Both the position numbers and the translations under genes were made by a program. From an uncultured Rhodanobacteraceae bacterium (GTDB lineage: Bacteria > Pseudomonadota > Gammaproteobacteria > Xanthomonadales > Rhodanobacteraceae), in NCBI GenBank assembly GCA_937902695.1, contig CALFNI010000342.1, forward strand, positions 1-7,086: DNA of 7,086 nucleotides. The letters run 5' to 3'. This document shows positions 6,662-7,086 of this stretch, one piece after another. Each line of letters opens with the position of its first letter. Within the stretch, counting starts at the first letter, position 1. The notes beneath the pieces are model-generated. The model searched no databases, had not been told where the DNA came from, and saw nothing but the letters and a program-made list of their open reading frames with translations.

Positions 6662-7086
6662 TTACGCCGCCTTCAGGACCTCGTCGCCCTTGTTCCAGTT
6701 GCACGGGCAGAGCTCGTCCGTCTGCAGCGCATCGAGCACGCGCAGCACTTCCTGCGGGTTGCGGCCGACGCTGCCGTCCGTGACATACGCGAAACGGATG
6801 ATGCCGTCGGGATCGACGAGGAACGTCGCGCGCTTCGCAACGCCCTCTTCCGCATCGAGGATGCCGAGCGCCGTGGTCAGGCGCTTGGCCGTGTCCGCCA
6901 GCATCGGGAACGGCAGGTTGCGCAGATCCTTGTGATCCTTGCGCCAGGCCATGTGCACGAACTCGCTGTCCGTCGAGGCCGCCAGCACCTGGCAGTCGCG
7001 ATCGTTGAACTGGCTGTTGAGATCGCCGAAACCCTTGATCTCGGTCGGGCAGACGAACGTGAAATCCTTCGGATAGAAGAACACCA
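6662..7086 (-). CDS. ahpC: AhpC, alkyl hydroperoxide reductase peroxiredoxin (C-terminal 140 residues; 5' end beyond window)
   Basis: This is a typical 2-Cys peroxiredoxin that reduces hydrogen peroxide, organic peroxides and peroxynitrite in the cytoplasm. The visible part opens with FFYPKDFTFVCPTEI, carrying the peroxidatic cysteine (visible residue 12). It continues through SVGRNPQEVLRVLDALQTDELCPCNW, where Cys126 and Cys128 of the fragment form a CPC pair holding the resolving cysteine. This three-cysteine, short-tailed form resembles M. tuberculosis AhpC (CAC in the same place), which is recycled by AhpD rather than AhpF, and ahpD is the next gene. From the family's usual length (about 190-195) some 50 N-terminal residues lie outside the window. 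The GTG at 7084 is an internal Val codon, not the start. The gene ends at TAA 6662-6664, with a REP element directly after it. Any promoter or OxyR site would be beyond the window. Confidence 0.95.
   Translation of the reverse strand, partial: VFFYPKDFTFVCPTEIKGFGDLNSQFNDRDCQVLAASTDSEFVHMAWRKDHKDLRNLPFPMLADTAKRLTTALGILDAEEGVAKRATFLVDPDGIIRFAYVTDGSVGRNPQEVLRVLDALQTDELCPCNWNKGDEVLKAA

Noticed and set aside
6381..6704. N-terminal extension of AhpD by 108 codons
   Set aside because: The open frame runs through hairpins and a REP and overlaps the ahpC 3' end. The added residues have no family character, and ATG 6380 has a strong ribosome binding site.
7082..7084. GTG as the start of the peroxiredoxin gene
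   Set aside because: It encodes the Val of the conserved segment just before the peroxidatic cysteine. About 50 N-terminal residues of the family are missing, so the gene continues beyond the window.

Overview
The window is high-GC bacterial DNA, compactly coded. All five recognisable genes lie on the minus strand, so transcription runs from position 7086 towards 1. The strong G/C third-position bias, the Sec signal peptides on two products and the REP elements built on a CTCTCCCGC stem fit a high-GC proteobacterium. Lysobacterales (Xanthomonadales) or a relative is my best guess, but the sequence does not settle this.

In transcription order the layout is as follows. (1) 7086-6662: the 3' three quarters of an AhpC-type 2-Cys peroxiredoxin, cut by the window edge. 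(2) 6661-6381: a 281-base gap with a REP element just after the ahpC stop and two perfect 10-bp hairpins. The second hairpin has a short U-run and sits directly before the ahpD ribosome binding site. (3) 6380-5820: AhpD, the disulfide reductase that recycles this kind of AhpC, followed by a clear intrinsic terminator at 5797-5758. (4) 5654-2925: a secreted M1 zinc aminopeptidase of 909 residues with its own upstream region. (5) 2924-2814: a REPIN, two inverted REP copies that begin at the base after the aminopeptidase stop. (6) 2743-2192: a small membrane protein of the Pycsar effector (PycTM, DUF5706) family, with no cyclase gene next to it in this window. (7) 2087-1: the first 695 codons of a large exported membrane protein of unknown function, open through the window edge.

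AhpC and AhpD form an established peroxide-reducing pair: AhpC reduces peroxides with its peroxidatic cysteine, and AhpD re-reduces the AhpC disulfide. The M1 aminopeptidase is probably a separate unit that trims peptides in the periplasm. The Pycsar-effector gene and the large membrane protein gene are co-directional and 104 bases apart, so they could be co-transcribed, but no functional link is shown.

The least ordinary items are the apparently orphan Pycsar-type effector, its unknown membrane-protein neighbour, and the hairpin-rich ahpC-ahpD gap. I see no CRISPR array, tRNA, rRNA, insertion sequence or integrase. The long plus-strand reading frames are Arg-rich shadows of the minus-strand genes.
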